Positions 46,005-58,286 of a stretch of 64,000 nt of DNA are shown one piece after another. The stretch is from NCBI GenBank assembly GCA_021234155.1, contig JAJEKV010000039.1:8383077-8447076 (forward strand), written 5' to 3'. The position numbers and the translations under genes were made by a program. This DNA is from Isoetes taiwanensis (taxonomy: Eukaryota > Streptophyta > Lycopodiopsida > Isoetales > Isoetaceae). Numbering within the stretch: the stretch's first letter is position 1; every line of letters starts with the position of its first letter. Below the pieces are notes generated by a model. It was not told the DNA's origin. It saw nothing but the letters and a program-made list of their open reading frames with translations, and ran no database searches.

Positions 46005-48291
46005 TGGAGAGGAGATGGCGTCGAATGCAAACCCATTTGACCAATGGGGATAGATAGATAGATAGAAGGGACGGCAGAAATAACTGTTGCTTGGCGCTGA
46101 ATGCAAACCATTTGACCGAATGATGCATAGCTCTTTCCTAACATTTGAGCCCCAAACAAACAGGAGCGGTATTTTCATATATATATTGTGGAAGCTTCCT
46201 CTTAAAACCAGCACAAACGCAAAATGATCTTCTCCGCCTTTCTATAAGAATGGTGCATTAGGATGACGACTTCAAGGACTTGGCATGGCTGTGGTATCAA
46301 AGATCAAGCTTGTCTCTCAAGGGCTGGAGGTATTTTCTATGGAAACTTCCTTTTGTAAGCAACTTGGCAATCAAGGTTTCTATTATCTGAGAAGCTTTCT
46401 TCTAAAAGCAATGGATACGGAAGGTCTCCTTCCTTATAAGAAGTGTAGCATTTGGATGGAAATTTCAAGCATCAGGAATGGCTGTGGTACCGCGGATCAA
46501 GCTTGGCTCTCAGGGGCTGGAGGTCTCCAAACTCGGTTTAGGATGCATGGGTATGTCTACTTTTTATGGCCCGCCCAAACCGATGGAAGACATGATCCAC
46601 CTAATTCATGAAGCAGTGAATATGGGTGTCACTTTTCTAGACACAGCAGACATGTATGGGCCTCACACTAACGAGATTCTCGTGGGCAAGGTATGGTTAA
46701 CTTACAGTTTTGAAAGTGTTGCATTATGCTCTCGTCATGCATTGTAGTTCTAACTTGAAAGCTTCATTTCTATAGTTTTCCTTGTGATAACGAAACTTTA
46801 TCCAGGCCATAAAGGAAATCAGGGAAAAGGTGCAGCTTGCCACAAAGTTTGCTGTTTGTTTTGACGAAACAGGAAAATTGTCATTAAGAGGAGACCCTGA
46901 ATATGTGAGAGCTGCTTGCGATGCCAGCCTGAAACGGCTTGATGTGGACTACATTGATCTTTACTATCAACATAGAGTTGATCCAAAAGTTCCTATTGAA
47001 ATAACTGTGAGCTTTTTCTCAACTTTATACAGTTTTAAATTCATATGTCTTCCCCTTAAATTTTTGTTTTGCAGGTTGGTGCAATGAAACAACTGGTGAA
47101 AGAAGGAAAAGTCAAGTACATTGGCCTATCTGAAGTATCCTCTTCAGAAATTCGACGTGCTCATGCCATTCATCCTATAACTGCAGTGCAGCTTGAATGG
47201 TCGCTTTGGACTCGAGATGTTGAAGAGGACATTATTCCTACGTGCAGGTTTTTGAAGAATTATTATGTTGTGATATACCTTGATATGCATCATGGACACA
47301 TGAACGATAAACTGCAGTCTCGTTGTGCAGGGAATTGGGAATAGGCATTGTGCCCTATGGTCCCCTTGGTGGAGGTTTCTTTTCTGGCAAAGCTGTAGTG
47401 GAAGAGCTTGCAGATGGTGATTTCCGCAAGGTAAGGAGTTTTTATCTGCTTATCTTTATCCTGTCCTTAATGTGATTGTTAGTTTAACACACGGTGTCAC
47501 ACAACTGTGGTTTTACATATGTCCCAGTGCTCTAATTGTGCATTTTGTCTAATCGTGCTCTTAAATCCATTTAACGTTCCCAAATCTGCACGAATATTCC
47601 TTTCCTAAGATTAGCATTAAAGCATTAGTTTTTCCTTATTCTAAATATGGCCATTAAAATTGCAGGCTTCCCTTGCAGCAATGCAATCCAGTTTGTTTTA
47701 TCATAACTTTGTTGAACAACTCATAAACTTTTGTGAATAAAATAACCTTAGAACATAACATACTTGCGAAGCATTATAGGACATTGTTTTCCAAGTAGTT
47801 GAATAAGTATCAGGCACTGCCATCATGTAAATCTTATAACATCTATTGGGAAATAGAATTTTGCTTTGAGCATTCTAAATTCATCTTAATGTTATTGGAA
47901 GTTTCATACTTAACGAAGTCATAATAGGCTTAAGAAGACTGCCAACATGCTGCTTTCTAATGGAGTTCCTGAGATAATTACATAGTTCTTTTATTCAAAT
48001 GGTGATTTATTCAATTCATTTGCTGTTTCATAGACTCTTCCAAAGTTTCTTCCCGAGAATATTGTACGCAATAAGGTCCTCTATGAAAGGCTAAGTTTAA
48101 TGGCTGCAAAAAGAGGTTGTGCTCCAGGACAACTAGCCTTAGCATGGGTTCTCAATAAAGGAAATGACGTCGCACCTATTCCAGGCACGACAAAGCTTAA
48201 TAATCTCATAGAGAATGTTCTGTCACTGAGGTTGTGCCTTTCTAAGGAGGACATGGAGGAGATTGAGGAGGCTGTGCCCTTTAATATTGTT
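46005..48291 (+). repeat. Segmental duplication, copy 1 (holds AKR gene 1)
   Basis: Matches 58051-60591 in order and orientation across 5' flank, exons and introns, with copy-specific indels. It begins near GAGATGGCG...ATGCAAAC and is followed by (GATA)4 here versus about 46 repeats in copy 2. The 3' limit is set by the LINE in copy 2. Confidence 0.9.
46285..46477 (+). repeat. Tandem duplicate of the AKR first-exon start
   Basis: The region upstream of the real start contains a diverged second copy of the exon 1 start: MAVVSKIKLVSQGLEVF at 46285 against [19 protein letters not shown] at 46478, with matching leader sequence about 193 bp apart. It lacks the following exon sequence, so it is probably leader, but it supplies an out-of-frame upstream ATG that could reduce translation of the main ORF. 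Confidence 0.65.
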
Positions 48292-48378
48292 GCTGGCAAT
48301 AGACTTACTGATATGTCATTAACATGGAGACATTTGAGTACACCACCACTTTCAACTTGGCAATGTGTTGAAAAGTGA
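46478..48378 (+). CDS. Aldo-keto reductase, five exons, intact
   Basis: NADPH-dependent carbonyl reductase of the plant AKR group that includes auxin-induced-like proteins and perakine reductase. Exons 46478-46690, 46806-47006, 47075-47247, 47331-47430 and 48034-48378 are in phase and give 343 residues, the usual length. The catalytic tetrad is present: Asp55 and Tyr60 in FLDTADMYG, Lys85 in LATKF, His127 in YYQHRVDP. Other family marks are [47 protein letters not shown] and the cofactor-binding PIPGTTK. It is cytosolic by absence of a leader. The natural substrate cannot be told from sequence. The start is the ATG that aligns with family N-termini. A decayed second copy lies 12 kb downstream. 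Confidence 0.93.
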
Positions 48379-48466
48379 AGTCATAGCTATATTCTATTCA
48401 GTCTATCTTTGGGAGTGTAGCAGTAGTCGTATGAATTCAGTCTATCTTTTATGACTGGATTGAACC

Positions 48467-48600
48467 AATAGTATCTTATTCTATTCAATCTATCTTTTGT
48501 GACCGGAGAATTAGTTGTTGAACGGAGAATTAGTTGTTGAACGAATAGTATCTTATTCTATTCAATCTATCTTTTGTGAATGGAGAATTAGTTGTGTGTC
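48467..48600. repeat. 77-bp direct repeat in the AKR 3' flank
   Basis: GTATCTTATTCTATTCAATC and the following GGAGAATTAGTTG-type sequence occur at 48471 and 48548, with a partial copy before them. It lies just after the AKR stop and probably within its 3' UTR or flank. Confidence 0.55.
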
Positions 48601-49494
48601 TCCTCCGCATGGTTATGCCGCGTGTTTCATGTATACTAATATAATAACAAATGCAATGGTTCTCTATGTTTTGGCTAATGGAAATATGCCCCTACATGTT
48701 GGCCAAGTTTTTATAACGCAAAGTAAGAGCTCAGAAATAAACCCTTAAAACAATTCTATACAAAAGTTTATTGCCATGCCTGCTGTGGCCTATTGGTATT
48801 TTTAGCTTCTTAAACAATCATATACAAAATATTTGCCATGCCTAATGTGGGCTACTGGTCAAAGATCGAAACAAGTAATTTGGAAATGACACGTGTACAT
48901 GGCGTAGTAGATGGTTCCAAGTAATTTGAGAATTTAAAGATGACACGTGTATATGGTGCACTAGATGGTTCTCTTGTTTACCTCCATAGAAGACCAGAAA
49001 AAACTAGCAGAAATGCAAGCTAGGGGCAAAGCTTGAGTTTTGGAGAGATGAGGAGGTTGGAAGAAAGCTAGGGTTTTGGAAAGATGAGGAGATTGAAAGA
49101 AGTTTCTAGTGTTTGTGTGTGTTGGAGTAATTTACAATTATGCAATATGCGAATATGCGAATGATACCTTCATGTTCCTCAGGTATGATGACCACAAATA
49201 CTTTTTGTTGTTGAAGTTTACCATTTGCTTAAGACCTCTATGCGCTACATTTCAGACAATTTTTAGCCTCATCCTTTTATTTTCATGAAATGATAGCTTT
49301 GTTTTCCTCTCGAAGTACAACTACTAGAAAATCACGACATCTAATGTGTTGCATGTGCATGCAAGATTTCTAAAATGTTTTTATCAAGGAAAATAAAATA
49401 AAAGAAGCATCATGGTGTTGAATATGTAAATTGCAAAGTTCATTGATGCAGATCCATCTGGCATTTATTTTGCACTGCCAGATGTTATGTGTGC
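48601..49494. other. Intergenic, nothing recognised
   Basis: AT-rich sequence with short imperfect direct repeats (TGACACGTGTA(C/T)ATGG near 48887 and 48942; GAAAGATGAGGAG near 49040-49085). No gene was recognised. Confidence 0.35.
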
Positions 49495-49497
49495 TTA

Positions 49498-49996
49498 GGG
49501 TATATGTGGACCCATGGTTAAGTTAAGTTAAATTATGGTTTTTAACAAGATTTACATTCGCACTACTAGTTAAGTTAGCAGATAGTTAAGAAATTTAGTT
49601 AAGAATTTAGTTAACCTTTTTATCCAAATACACTAACTAAACTTGTCTTCGTACCTTGTTCGGTTTAGTTAACAAAATTAACTAAAAGTTAACTAAATTA
49701 GAAATTAGCACTAAAAGTTAAATCACCCTGTAGAGGTCACTTTAAGTTTGTTAATTGTGCTTATAATTTTTTATGCCCTTGGCTAACTTAACTAGACATG
49801 TTCGAAAGCATTTAGTTAACTAGTTAAGTTATTTTTTAACCAAAGTTTTTAACTAAATGAGTGCGAAATGGTATTACATTAAGTTAGCCTAACCTATTTT
49901 TTTAACTAGCTTTGGTGTGAAGGCAATCATCCAGTTATTGTTAACTTAACGATAAAAATAACTTAACTAAACTTAACCATAGGTGCGAATAGACCC
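49498..49996. mobile_element. MITE with TTA target duplication
   Basis: The left end GGGTATATGTGGACCCATGG continues into TTAAGTTAAGTTA. The right end is its near reverse complement, ending GAATAGACCC. TTA flanks both sides (49495-49497 and 49997-49999). The 499-bp interior is AT-rich with many TTAACTAA words and no ORF. A 3-bp TTA/TAA duplication with a GGG-start TIR fits a PIF/Harbinger (Tourist-like) MITE. Confidence 0.68.
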
Positions 49997-50343
49997 TTAA
50001 CTAATTTTTTTTCCTGATTAGATAGGCTTCTTTTTAGCCCAAAATGGGGGGCTCCAAGTGTTTGTCTTTATGGGTGGATTACGAAATGATATAGGAGGGA
50101 TATTAGCTTTGCTAAATTCATTAGTTCTAACTTTTCATTAACGATTCACATATCACAACATTCCGTGTAGCATTTCTTGCTTTCTCCACAAAAAGAACAT
50201 TATGCACCTTGGATGGGTGTTATACTATTATTTATTGTCATTTTAGATGGGTATTATACTAATATTCAATATTTTGGGTTGCCCCTAGGGGGCAAACCCT
50301 CGTTTATGTGGGTTTGTGGGATATACTGAGTATATGCTAGTAT

Positions 50344-50651
50344 ATGTTGATGACTGCTAAAAACCCTTTGTTCCCTGTAAATGCACGGTCAGTTGCGTTG
50401 TGGATCAAAGATGTTATGGACCGGGTAACTGGCAGCTCCAATCTGATGAATAAGAACACAGCAGGGAGCGATAAATTTGCTTATGGCTATATAGAAAAAA
50501 GAGTTCCAGAATTAGAAACAGAGGGTGAGGTTGCAGTATATCTGCAAACCCAGGCCACACTGTTAGATTTCGAAGTTTTCAACATCAGAAGATCCAAGGT
50601 GCAGATGGTGAGCCTATTGGATTTGGACCGCATCTATTTCGATAATATCTG
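50344..50651 (+). other. Open stretch, candidate 5' exon of the kinase homologue
   Basis: Open from ATG 50344 (SVALWIKDVMDRVTGSSNLM, LETEGEVAVYLQTQATLL). A good GTATGT donor at 50652 would join to the acceptor at 50715, but the join creates TGA. Either a different first exon is used, the protein starts later, or the gene is broken. I recognise no domain here. Confidence 0.3.
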
Positions 50652-50715
50652 GTATGTCCTTGAATTCTTTGTTTCACTAAGAAGACGCTACTCAGGCCTG
50701 CCTTTGTCTTTGCAG

Positions 50716-52849
50716 ACGAATTAGAGACAAATTTGCTCATCATGCCATTGTTAACAAATCTAGGTCAAATGCTTTTGCATGTCGGAGCATCCAGACGTGG
50801 TTTGAATTTAGCAGGGGTGGAACCTCTGGTAGTTCTCTACACAGTGGTGATTTTACAATCATATCACATCTGCAACAGCTTGGCTGCGGTGAATTGGTTT
50901 CGAAGCCCAAAGAGATACATTTCAGTGGCTGTATCAATGAGTCTTACAAAATTTCATGTTCAGAAGGTCACTACTTCGTAAAAATTAACAGGTGAGCAGA
51001 TATCTCTGTGAGTGGATATAAAATATCATCTGCTTATCTTTGTTCGGCATATATTTTGGCAGGGACTTCAATGTGGCAGATATGTTTGCGGGTGAATTAG
51101 AAGCGTAGATATGCAGGCCTTCACGTGAAGGAGCGAACTCATGAGTTAGTTGCATTTAAAAAACAGTGTATTCTGCAGAATATAGTCTTTTTTTATATTT
51201 CTGTTCTTGATTGTTTTCAAGGTCATAAATTAGCTGCATTTAAAATAGAGTATTCTGCACGCAGGATAGAATTTTGTTCCTTATTTTATCTATATCTTGT
51301 AGGCTACAAAGAATAGCATCCACACAGTCTGTACGTGTACCAACACCATTAGGCTGTGGAAACCTACCAGATGGTGGCTCATACATTGTTATGGAGTATT
51401 TGCCATTCCGTTCTTTTGGCATGGTGAAATCAGCTTTATTTTCTACTGCCAAGTGCACATGTTCTTTGTTTAAATTGCAATGTGATTATTTGCAGATTCA
51501 GCCAGCAAGTCAAGAGAGCCTTGGTAGAACACTTGCGTTGATGCATCTCACAGATGTAGGGAGATCGTTTGGATTCACATGCCATACTAGGTAACATGAT
51601 AAACTGATACAATTTTGTCTGTATGATGCTTATTTAGAACTTCTTTTCGTCTCATCAGCCTTGGTGTAATACCACTAGATAATACATGGGGTATGTCATG
51701 GACTGAATTTTTTGTTGAGCGCCAGCTTGAAGATCGACTCAAGGTACTTGTTTTAGGAAGGTATTGGATGCATTCTTGATCTTCTTTCTCATCTATAAGT
51801 TCTTGTTCTTTTCTCTAGAAATGTTTTGCTTATCTTGGAGATTATGCGGCTGAAGAAGAATGAGGAAAAGTTGCTAGAGTTAGCTGCTGATATTCTGAAT
51901 GCCAGCGACACCAAACCTTCTCTTCTTCATGGTGATCTATGGGTAATGAACTCAATATAAGGAAAATTTGAAGTTTTTGGCTTGGCTAAACAGTTATGAT
52001 GCTGCCAGATTGGCAACTGTGGCCTCCTTCCCTCTGGAGAAGTTGCAGTGTTTGGTCCTGCATGCTTTATTGGTGATGCCGAATTTGGTAAGCCTGCTTG
52101 TCTTTCCCAAAGCACAGGTGTAAACCATCATTTTATTGTGTATGACTAGATATAGGAACATATGATTCAAAGGTACTAACACACTTTCCTCTGCTGTTAG
52201 AGTTGGCATTTCATGATTGGTTACCCATCAAAGATTTTCCAGGATTTTGTAAGTAGCCTGGGCCTGAAGACTCCACAAAAATGATGGTCTCATCAACGAT
52301 TTACAAAGATGTCATTTCTAATTTAATTATTGTGTATAACATTGTCTACATTTTTAAAAATGTAAAAATACAGAAGGGCATAAAATATAGCAAACATGCA
52401 GAACTTTGTCCATAATTATATAGCAAACATGCAGAACCTTGTCCATAATTTTTTCCTTGCTTTTTATGAAAAATACATCGGCTATGATAAACTTCTGTCT
52501 TGGTGTGTTGCTTTCAGCGGACATCTTCTATGATGCATACCATGAGATTATACCACGAGCTGCTGGATTTGAGCAGAGGCATAATATTTATCAGTTGTTC
52601 CATTTGCTCAACCACGTCCTCATATGTATGTAAACCTATCGAGGTAATCTTCTTAATCTTATTTGGGTAGTTGTAAGATGTTGTCTTGTATATTGATCAG
52701 ATGGAGAAGAATATTATGGACATTCCATGTTGGTGGCTAGCAAGATATTAAGCGAGCAGCTGAGACCCTCATGGTTGGGAAGTGCAAATCCACTTGTGTC
52801 TAAGAGGACGTGTTGGGCAAATCATCTTAGGTGGAATGCATGCCCATAA
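50716..52849 (+). CDS. FN3K: Fructosamine/ketosamine-3-kinase homologue, first exon unresolved
   Basis: FN3K-family kinases phosphorylate sugars attached to protein amines and so help undo glycation. Ten phase-consistent exons (50716-50991, 51063-51104, 51303-51423, 51496-51590, 51659-51743, 51841-51942, 52009-52087, 52201-52248, 52518-52625, 52701-52849) give about 367 residues. Family marks in order: INESYKIS and YFVKIN (ATP lysine), [52 protein letters not shown] (catalytic HGD and Asn), [29 protein letters not shown] and LYQLYHYLNH-like YQLFHLLNH. The usual Asp of DPA is Gly (GPACF). An N-terminal extension of about 50 residues may be a transit peptide. Exon 6 stays in frame only if a weak acceptor (51840) is used rather than the pyrimidine-rich one at 51818. 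It may be a pseudokinase or an early pseudogene. Confidence 0.78.
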
Positions 52850-54480
52850 CAACACAAGGTCCTTTTAAGCATTGCCTTATGATCCATAAAAGGTTACTAG
52901 CTTGTTGTGACGACCCAATATTTGTGCGGGTTGTGGAGATATTTCCTAAATGCTAGTCGCAGCAGCAATGAGTGGGTGTATGTAGGCTCGTTTTCTTTGA
53001 AGTAAATTGTCACCATGTCTCGTTAGAAAGAGAATGGAACTTGCTTTGAATGTTTGAGATGAAAGAAATACCAACTCTTCCAAGATGGTTGAGCAAATTT
53101 TGTGCTGCTATTTGCTTATATTTATGGACAAACTACAAGAACGTGTGATGGAGAGGTTGTAAGGCTTTAAAACAAGATTTAAAGTAATCCTCACCGCTAA
53201 GGAAGTTGTTGATAGATAAATGTTGATGAATGGTTGTTTTGATGGAAGGCCAAAGTTCTTCCCTTACCCCATCTTTTGGGAGTTCTACTAGCTACAATGG
53301 AATCTATTGTTGTTGATATGATGTAAATGGATTGAAGCCATACTTCGTTGGGATCGGATGCAAGAGCTGAATTAAGTACCCTTAAAATGATTGAATACAA
53401 GGGCTGAATTATGTGCCCTTAAAATGTCTCAAGTGATGGGTGCTATATTGATTGTGCAAATGTTTTGCAGTTCGAGGCCCCAGGGATGCCACTAATGTAA
53501 AGATGCATAGGGCATTTGCGTGCTCAGGACTAAGAGAGATTATCCTTATACTGAATAAATAATAAAACAAATAATATTAGTATCTAAATGCCACAAAATA
53601 AATACATTAGAGTAATTGCTCTCTAATGAACAACGTACCTTTTAGCTCATATTCTACGCCTTTCTTAATTGGTTACAACTCTAGATGAGCAATATAATCT
53701 CATGAACTCAGTCAATGTGTGTTAAAAAAACCTACATAATAATCACTACATGATAAAGCAACACATTACAACCATCTCAATGAATAGCAACTTTACTAAT
53801 AAAGGAAGGAAGGAAGGAAGAAAATTTTAACGTCCACGGAACACTATTGCTCTTGCATTCATTCAAACGCAAAAGAATGAAACAAAACCTATGAAATCAC
53901 ACTCTCGGGCCACCGGAGGGCAACCCCCCATGCGTAGCACCTTGTTTACTTTGTTTATAACTTGAAAATTGTTTGTAACACTAATTGCCAACATAACATT
54001 CCTTAAATATGCTATATTAAGAAAATCATCACGACCGCCGCAATGATTTCTCCATCGTTGAACTTTTTGAAGAGATTTTGTTTAGCTCAGAACTTCAGTG
54101 TTTGGTAATTCTTTGATTCACCTCGATGATATTCGTTATGTGGAATTTGCTTGAAGTCGAGCGCTTTTATTCGTCACTAGCTTGGTCAGAGCTGGGACTG
54201 AGACAATAACAAGGATAATCAGAAGGATTATAGGAGGTACGCCAGATTATAGGAGCTATGCACATGCATTTTTGCTTTCCTTCTTTGATGTTTTTCCTTC
54301 TTTGATGTTCTTCGATAGCTTTCTGCAGAAATAGGTTTCATCAGCTTGAGGCCTGAAGGTTCCATTTCCAAGCAACCACTTTAATGAAAGTAGTTATCTG
54401 AAGAGTGGAGGTAGAATAGCCAGAATCGAAGTTGATGGAATGGAATCGATTCCCTAGGCTGGGATTGGAACTGGAACTGG
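52850..54480. other. Intergenic, nothing recognised
   Basis: AT-rich. A (GGAA)n microsatellite of about five repeats lies near 53802-53821. Open frames here look like chance. No coding homology was seen. Confidence 0.35.
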
Positions 54481-54489
54481 GGTTTGAAT

Positions 54490-56600
54490 GTTGCTACTGT
54501 GTGCCGCTGTACTGGATTGTGATCAGATATATAACTATCAAGCATATTTGTCCTTCGCAAGTTACCTAGCAAGCCAGCAGCTATTACATTATAATAGCCA
54601 CGATCGTGCCAAGCACCTGGTTTGCATGCTCCTTTGCTTCATTTGCATCTACTGTTCTTGTCTCATTACACCTGATTTGGCCATTAGTCCTATTAGTCTC
54701 CTTAGACTCATTTGCCTTGCAAGTCTCAACTTTCTCATTTATTTGCTCTCCAAATATCATACTTTTTCCTTGGCCCTTTTTTATTTCGTATCACATTTCT
54801 CTCATTTGACCCATTTGTTTTATCTACTCTCTAGCTATTATCTATTCACTTTCTTATTTATTTGCTCTGTCATGGCCATTGTTATCAGGCTTCAATACAC
54901 CTTGTTAATGGCTTGATTTGCGGATTGCTTTATGATGCCATGTTCTCACTTGTTAGACATATTCATATTGCTTGGCATCTATTTTGATCTATGATATGGT
55001 TATCTTGTCCCTTATGTGCTTGGCTTCTCTCCGTGTTGATTTTCTCTTTTATAATTTTAGTGTCGCTTCGTGTGCCTTTATACAACCTTCGTTGAGGTCT
55101 TCCTTTGTTCGATTTTCCTCGTATCTAGTTCATCTGTCCCTTTTTTTTCTCAATCTTCGGTTCTCATTTGACTTATTGTTTGTCTTTTTTACTCTTGTAT
55201 ATGAATGCCACTTTTTCCTTCCCTTTCCCTATTCACTTCTTTAATTCATTGTTCCATATGGCTTCTTTCTCGCGTTGCACCCACACTCCATCGATTCCTT
55301 TAGTTCCATTTTGTTCTTGATTCCTTTTGACCCATTGGTTGTTTTTTATTCATTGATCATGTTAACTCCTATCATCTTTCTTCTATTTTGTCTATTCTAT
55401 TCTATTCTTTATTCAATTTATCCTGGTCGTCGTGTTCTCTCCATAGTCACTTTGGCATTCTTCGTCTCTTTTGCTCCATCCCTTGGCTTGTCATTGTGCT
55501 ACATTTCTTTTGTTCTCATTGTGTTCTCTAGTTCATGGGCCTTATTCACTCCATTTGTCATTTTCTTCAATTTGCTAGGCTAGTTCTTTTTCTGATTGAT
55601 CTAGTTTGTTTCATTTTGTGCCCGTATATTATATTGTTTGGGTGTATCTCATTTGCTGCTTGTTTTTGGCTCTTTACCTCTTCAGTGCCCTTGTCTTTTT
55701 GTTCCATTCTGTTCGTGGTGTCGTCAATCTCTGCAATTTCCTTTTTTTTCGTCGCGCCATTATATTGGAGGATCATTCCCTTAATTGTCCTGAATATCTC
55801 AGTTGTGTCCTCAATCTTGATTACCGTATATCATAGATGCTCATGGATTTTATTGTTGTCCCAATTACCTGATCACTTTAGCCGTTCTACTGTGCACATT
55901 CATGTGTCAATTCCAGGTCTCCATCTGTCCTTTCTGATGTGCTGCTCCTTCTAATCCTTGAATTCCTTTGCCCGGTTAGCCCCTTCTTTCTTTTTTCGGT
56001 CCACTTTAGTCTCTTTAAATCTTAAACCATTTACTCAGTTATTTCGTAGGTGAACTGGTATTTAATATTTCCTTCGCTCATCCCTTTGATATAAACTCAT
56101 CTCATATGCTCTCGTTGTTTTCATAGCATTTTGTTTTCGACGGTTTTCGCATATAAATTGGTTCCCTTTAGATTTTATTCTCTTAGCCTCTTGTCGTTGG
56201 AATATTCTTTGTATTTCTCTCCAAGATGCTTACTCATTTTCCTATTAATCTTATAGCTTTCTTATTCATTTTGATCTGTTTGCCGTATTTGCACATAGTG
56301 GTTGGGTGTGCATTACGGTTTACATGCATTTGATTCTTGTTGCTTAATGATATAGTTTTTTAAATCCTATGGTGCATATGCACATGGAAGTATTATCCTG
56401 TATTATTTAGTCATGTGCTTTATGCTTTTAGGTGTTTTTCTTGTGGGCTTTTTGTTGTCCTTGTAGCTTGTTTTTAATTTCTTACTGGTTATTTTTCTAT
56501 TCTTTCCATTTGCTTTAATATGGGCTGAGCTTTGAAGACCATTTATAATGGTTTCACGAGATGTTCAATTTCAAGTGTTTTTCTCCCTTTTTTACCCCTT
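54490..56600. other. Strongly pyrimidine-rich plus strand
   Basis: About 2 kb in which the plus strand is rich in T and C, with recurring words such as CATTTG and TTCTTT. Frames are open by composition and would encode Phe/Leu/Ser/Ile-rich peptides, with no domain or splice logic. No repeat unit is obvious. I read it as compositionally biased non-coding DNA. Confidence 0.45.
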
Positions 56601-56699
56601 ACATCATGGCAAAGTTGCCAAGTACGGATAAGGTTGGCAAATTATCTTTTACTATGATGGTGGTAATGGTTTGGCAGAAAATAGGGGTGAGGGTTTTAT

Positions 56700-56820
56700 T
56701 TCTTGAGAAGCTTATGGCGCCTGAGAAACTTTGCTGAGAAGCTTTGCACCTGAGAAGTTGAGAAGCTTTGCACCTGAGAAGCTGAGAAGCTTTGCACCTG
56801 AGAAGCTGAGAAGTTGCGAG
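56700..56820. repeat. Minisatellite, GAGAAGCTTTGCACCT-type units
   Basis: At least four imperfect units of roughly 25-31 bp containing GAGAAGCTTTGCACCTGAGA. On the minus strand this would read as repeated SASQVQSF, an artefact of the repeat. Confidence 0.65.
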
Positions 56821-57363
56821 CTAGAGTTGTGGCCGACTTTTTGCTGGAGTTTCCTGGAGTTTGTAGGCTTCCTGGAGTTTGGATACATACTCGGTTTCTA
56901 GCTGTGGCTATGGTTTCCAAGGATTGTTGCTGGCGATGGGGCTCAGGATAGATGGGGCTCGGGTGGAGATAAGCAGGATAGAGTAGGGCCTCGACCAAGA
57001 TTAGCATGTACGATCTTCTTTGGTCAAATTTGGGAACCTACTTTGCTCACTTTCGTTGTTGAAGCTGAAATTGCAGTGCTCTTTGTGCTATGTCACGTTC
57101 TCAATAAATGCCAGCTCTTCACTCTAAATTCTTCTCATCTGTTCTTCACTCTCCTCTGTTCCTATCTCTCTTTTGTGAATGCAATGGTGTTCGTTTTTTG
57201 TCTGTATAGATTGAAGTATACCATGTACGTATGTACGTATAATAACCGTATGGGGTGCGCACGTTTATACGTGGGTCTGATCTGATCTGGAAATTCCTCA
57301 GCCCTTCATTTGGCATATTTATGAAATTATGCCTGGATCCAATGATCAAAAAAGGGGGGGAGG

Positions 57364-58020
57364 GGGGATTATAAAATTGCCCCTGTATTTTTGCTTATTT
57401 GTCAAAATACCCCGATATTTTTGATATTTATCAAAATACCTCTAATCTTACTCTATTCTGTTTTCTGCTATAGCCCAGCTTACGTTTCTCATCATCAAGC
57501 TCAAATTTTATATGCCTTTTGTCCCTTTCGATCTCAACGTATTCCTCAAACCAACTATTCAAGCCTTCAACTAGATTGGTCTTGCTTGTAATATCCTTTT
57601 AGCAGAGCCAGAAACTGCATAGAGATGCTAAACAAAACAGGATATTGTTGATTTGTAAGGATTCCAACTGTTTTGGGTCGTATTGCATCAATTCCGGTGG
57701 CTTTTGCATAGCTGTTAACAGAGAAGGATTTTTGCATCAATTCCGGTGGCTTTTGCCAAGCAGAGAATGATTGGAAGGGCAAATTTGGTGTGAAGCTTGG
57801 CTATGGCAGCACAGTGGCTATCCGTAGTTGCCCTACTTGCCCAGTTGCGTTTTCCATGTCTAGCCTAGTTTGCATGCAAGGCCATAACTCTGCCGTAAGA
57901 GACAGAAGTAAGAAAGAAGCTACAGAGGTATAAAAAATAAGGGCATTTTAACAAATACTAAAAATACAGGGGTATTCTGACAATTAAGTAAGAAAACAGG
58001 GGCATTTTTAAAAATTTCCC
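57364..58020. mobile_element. TIR element with long (about 85 bp) inverted ends
   Basis: The left end (57364-57450) contains AAATTGCCCCTGTATTTTTG, then TGTCAAAATACCCC. The right end (57930-58020) is its diverged reverse complement, with ACAGGGGCATTTTTAAAAAT near the border. The 650-bp interior lacks a transposase and has a direct repeat of TTGCATCAATTCCGGTGGCT (57684 and 57732). Long TIRs with a GGG...CCCCTGT start suggest a MULE-type MITE. It inserted next to the segmental duplication's left limit. Confidence 0.6.
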
Positions 58021-58100
58021 AAAAAAAAACAATAAGGATAGTGCAATATGGAGAAGAGATGGCGCTGAATGCAAACTCATTTGACCAATGGGGATAGAGG

Positions 58101-58286
<186 letters not shown>

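Noticed and set aside
51106-51108. Apparent stop (TAG) in kinase exon 2
   Set aside because: A GTAGAT donor at 51105 removes it, and the spliced product aligns with family length exactly ([18 protein letters not shown]).
53197-53400. Minus-strand 67-codon ORF downstream of the kinase gene
   Set aside because: No motif, splice context or repeat in other copies; chance ORF length.
54488-55954. Several plus-strand ORFs of 70-140 codons resembling membrane proteins
   Set aside because: They follow from T/C-rich composition; no conserved motif, splice pattern or homologue could be recognised.
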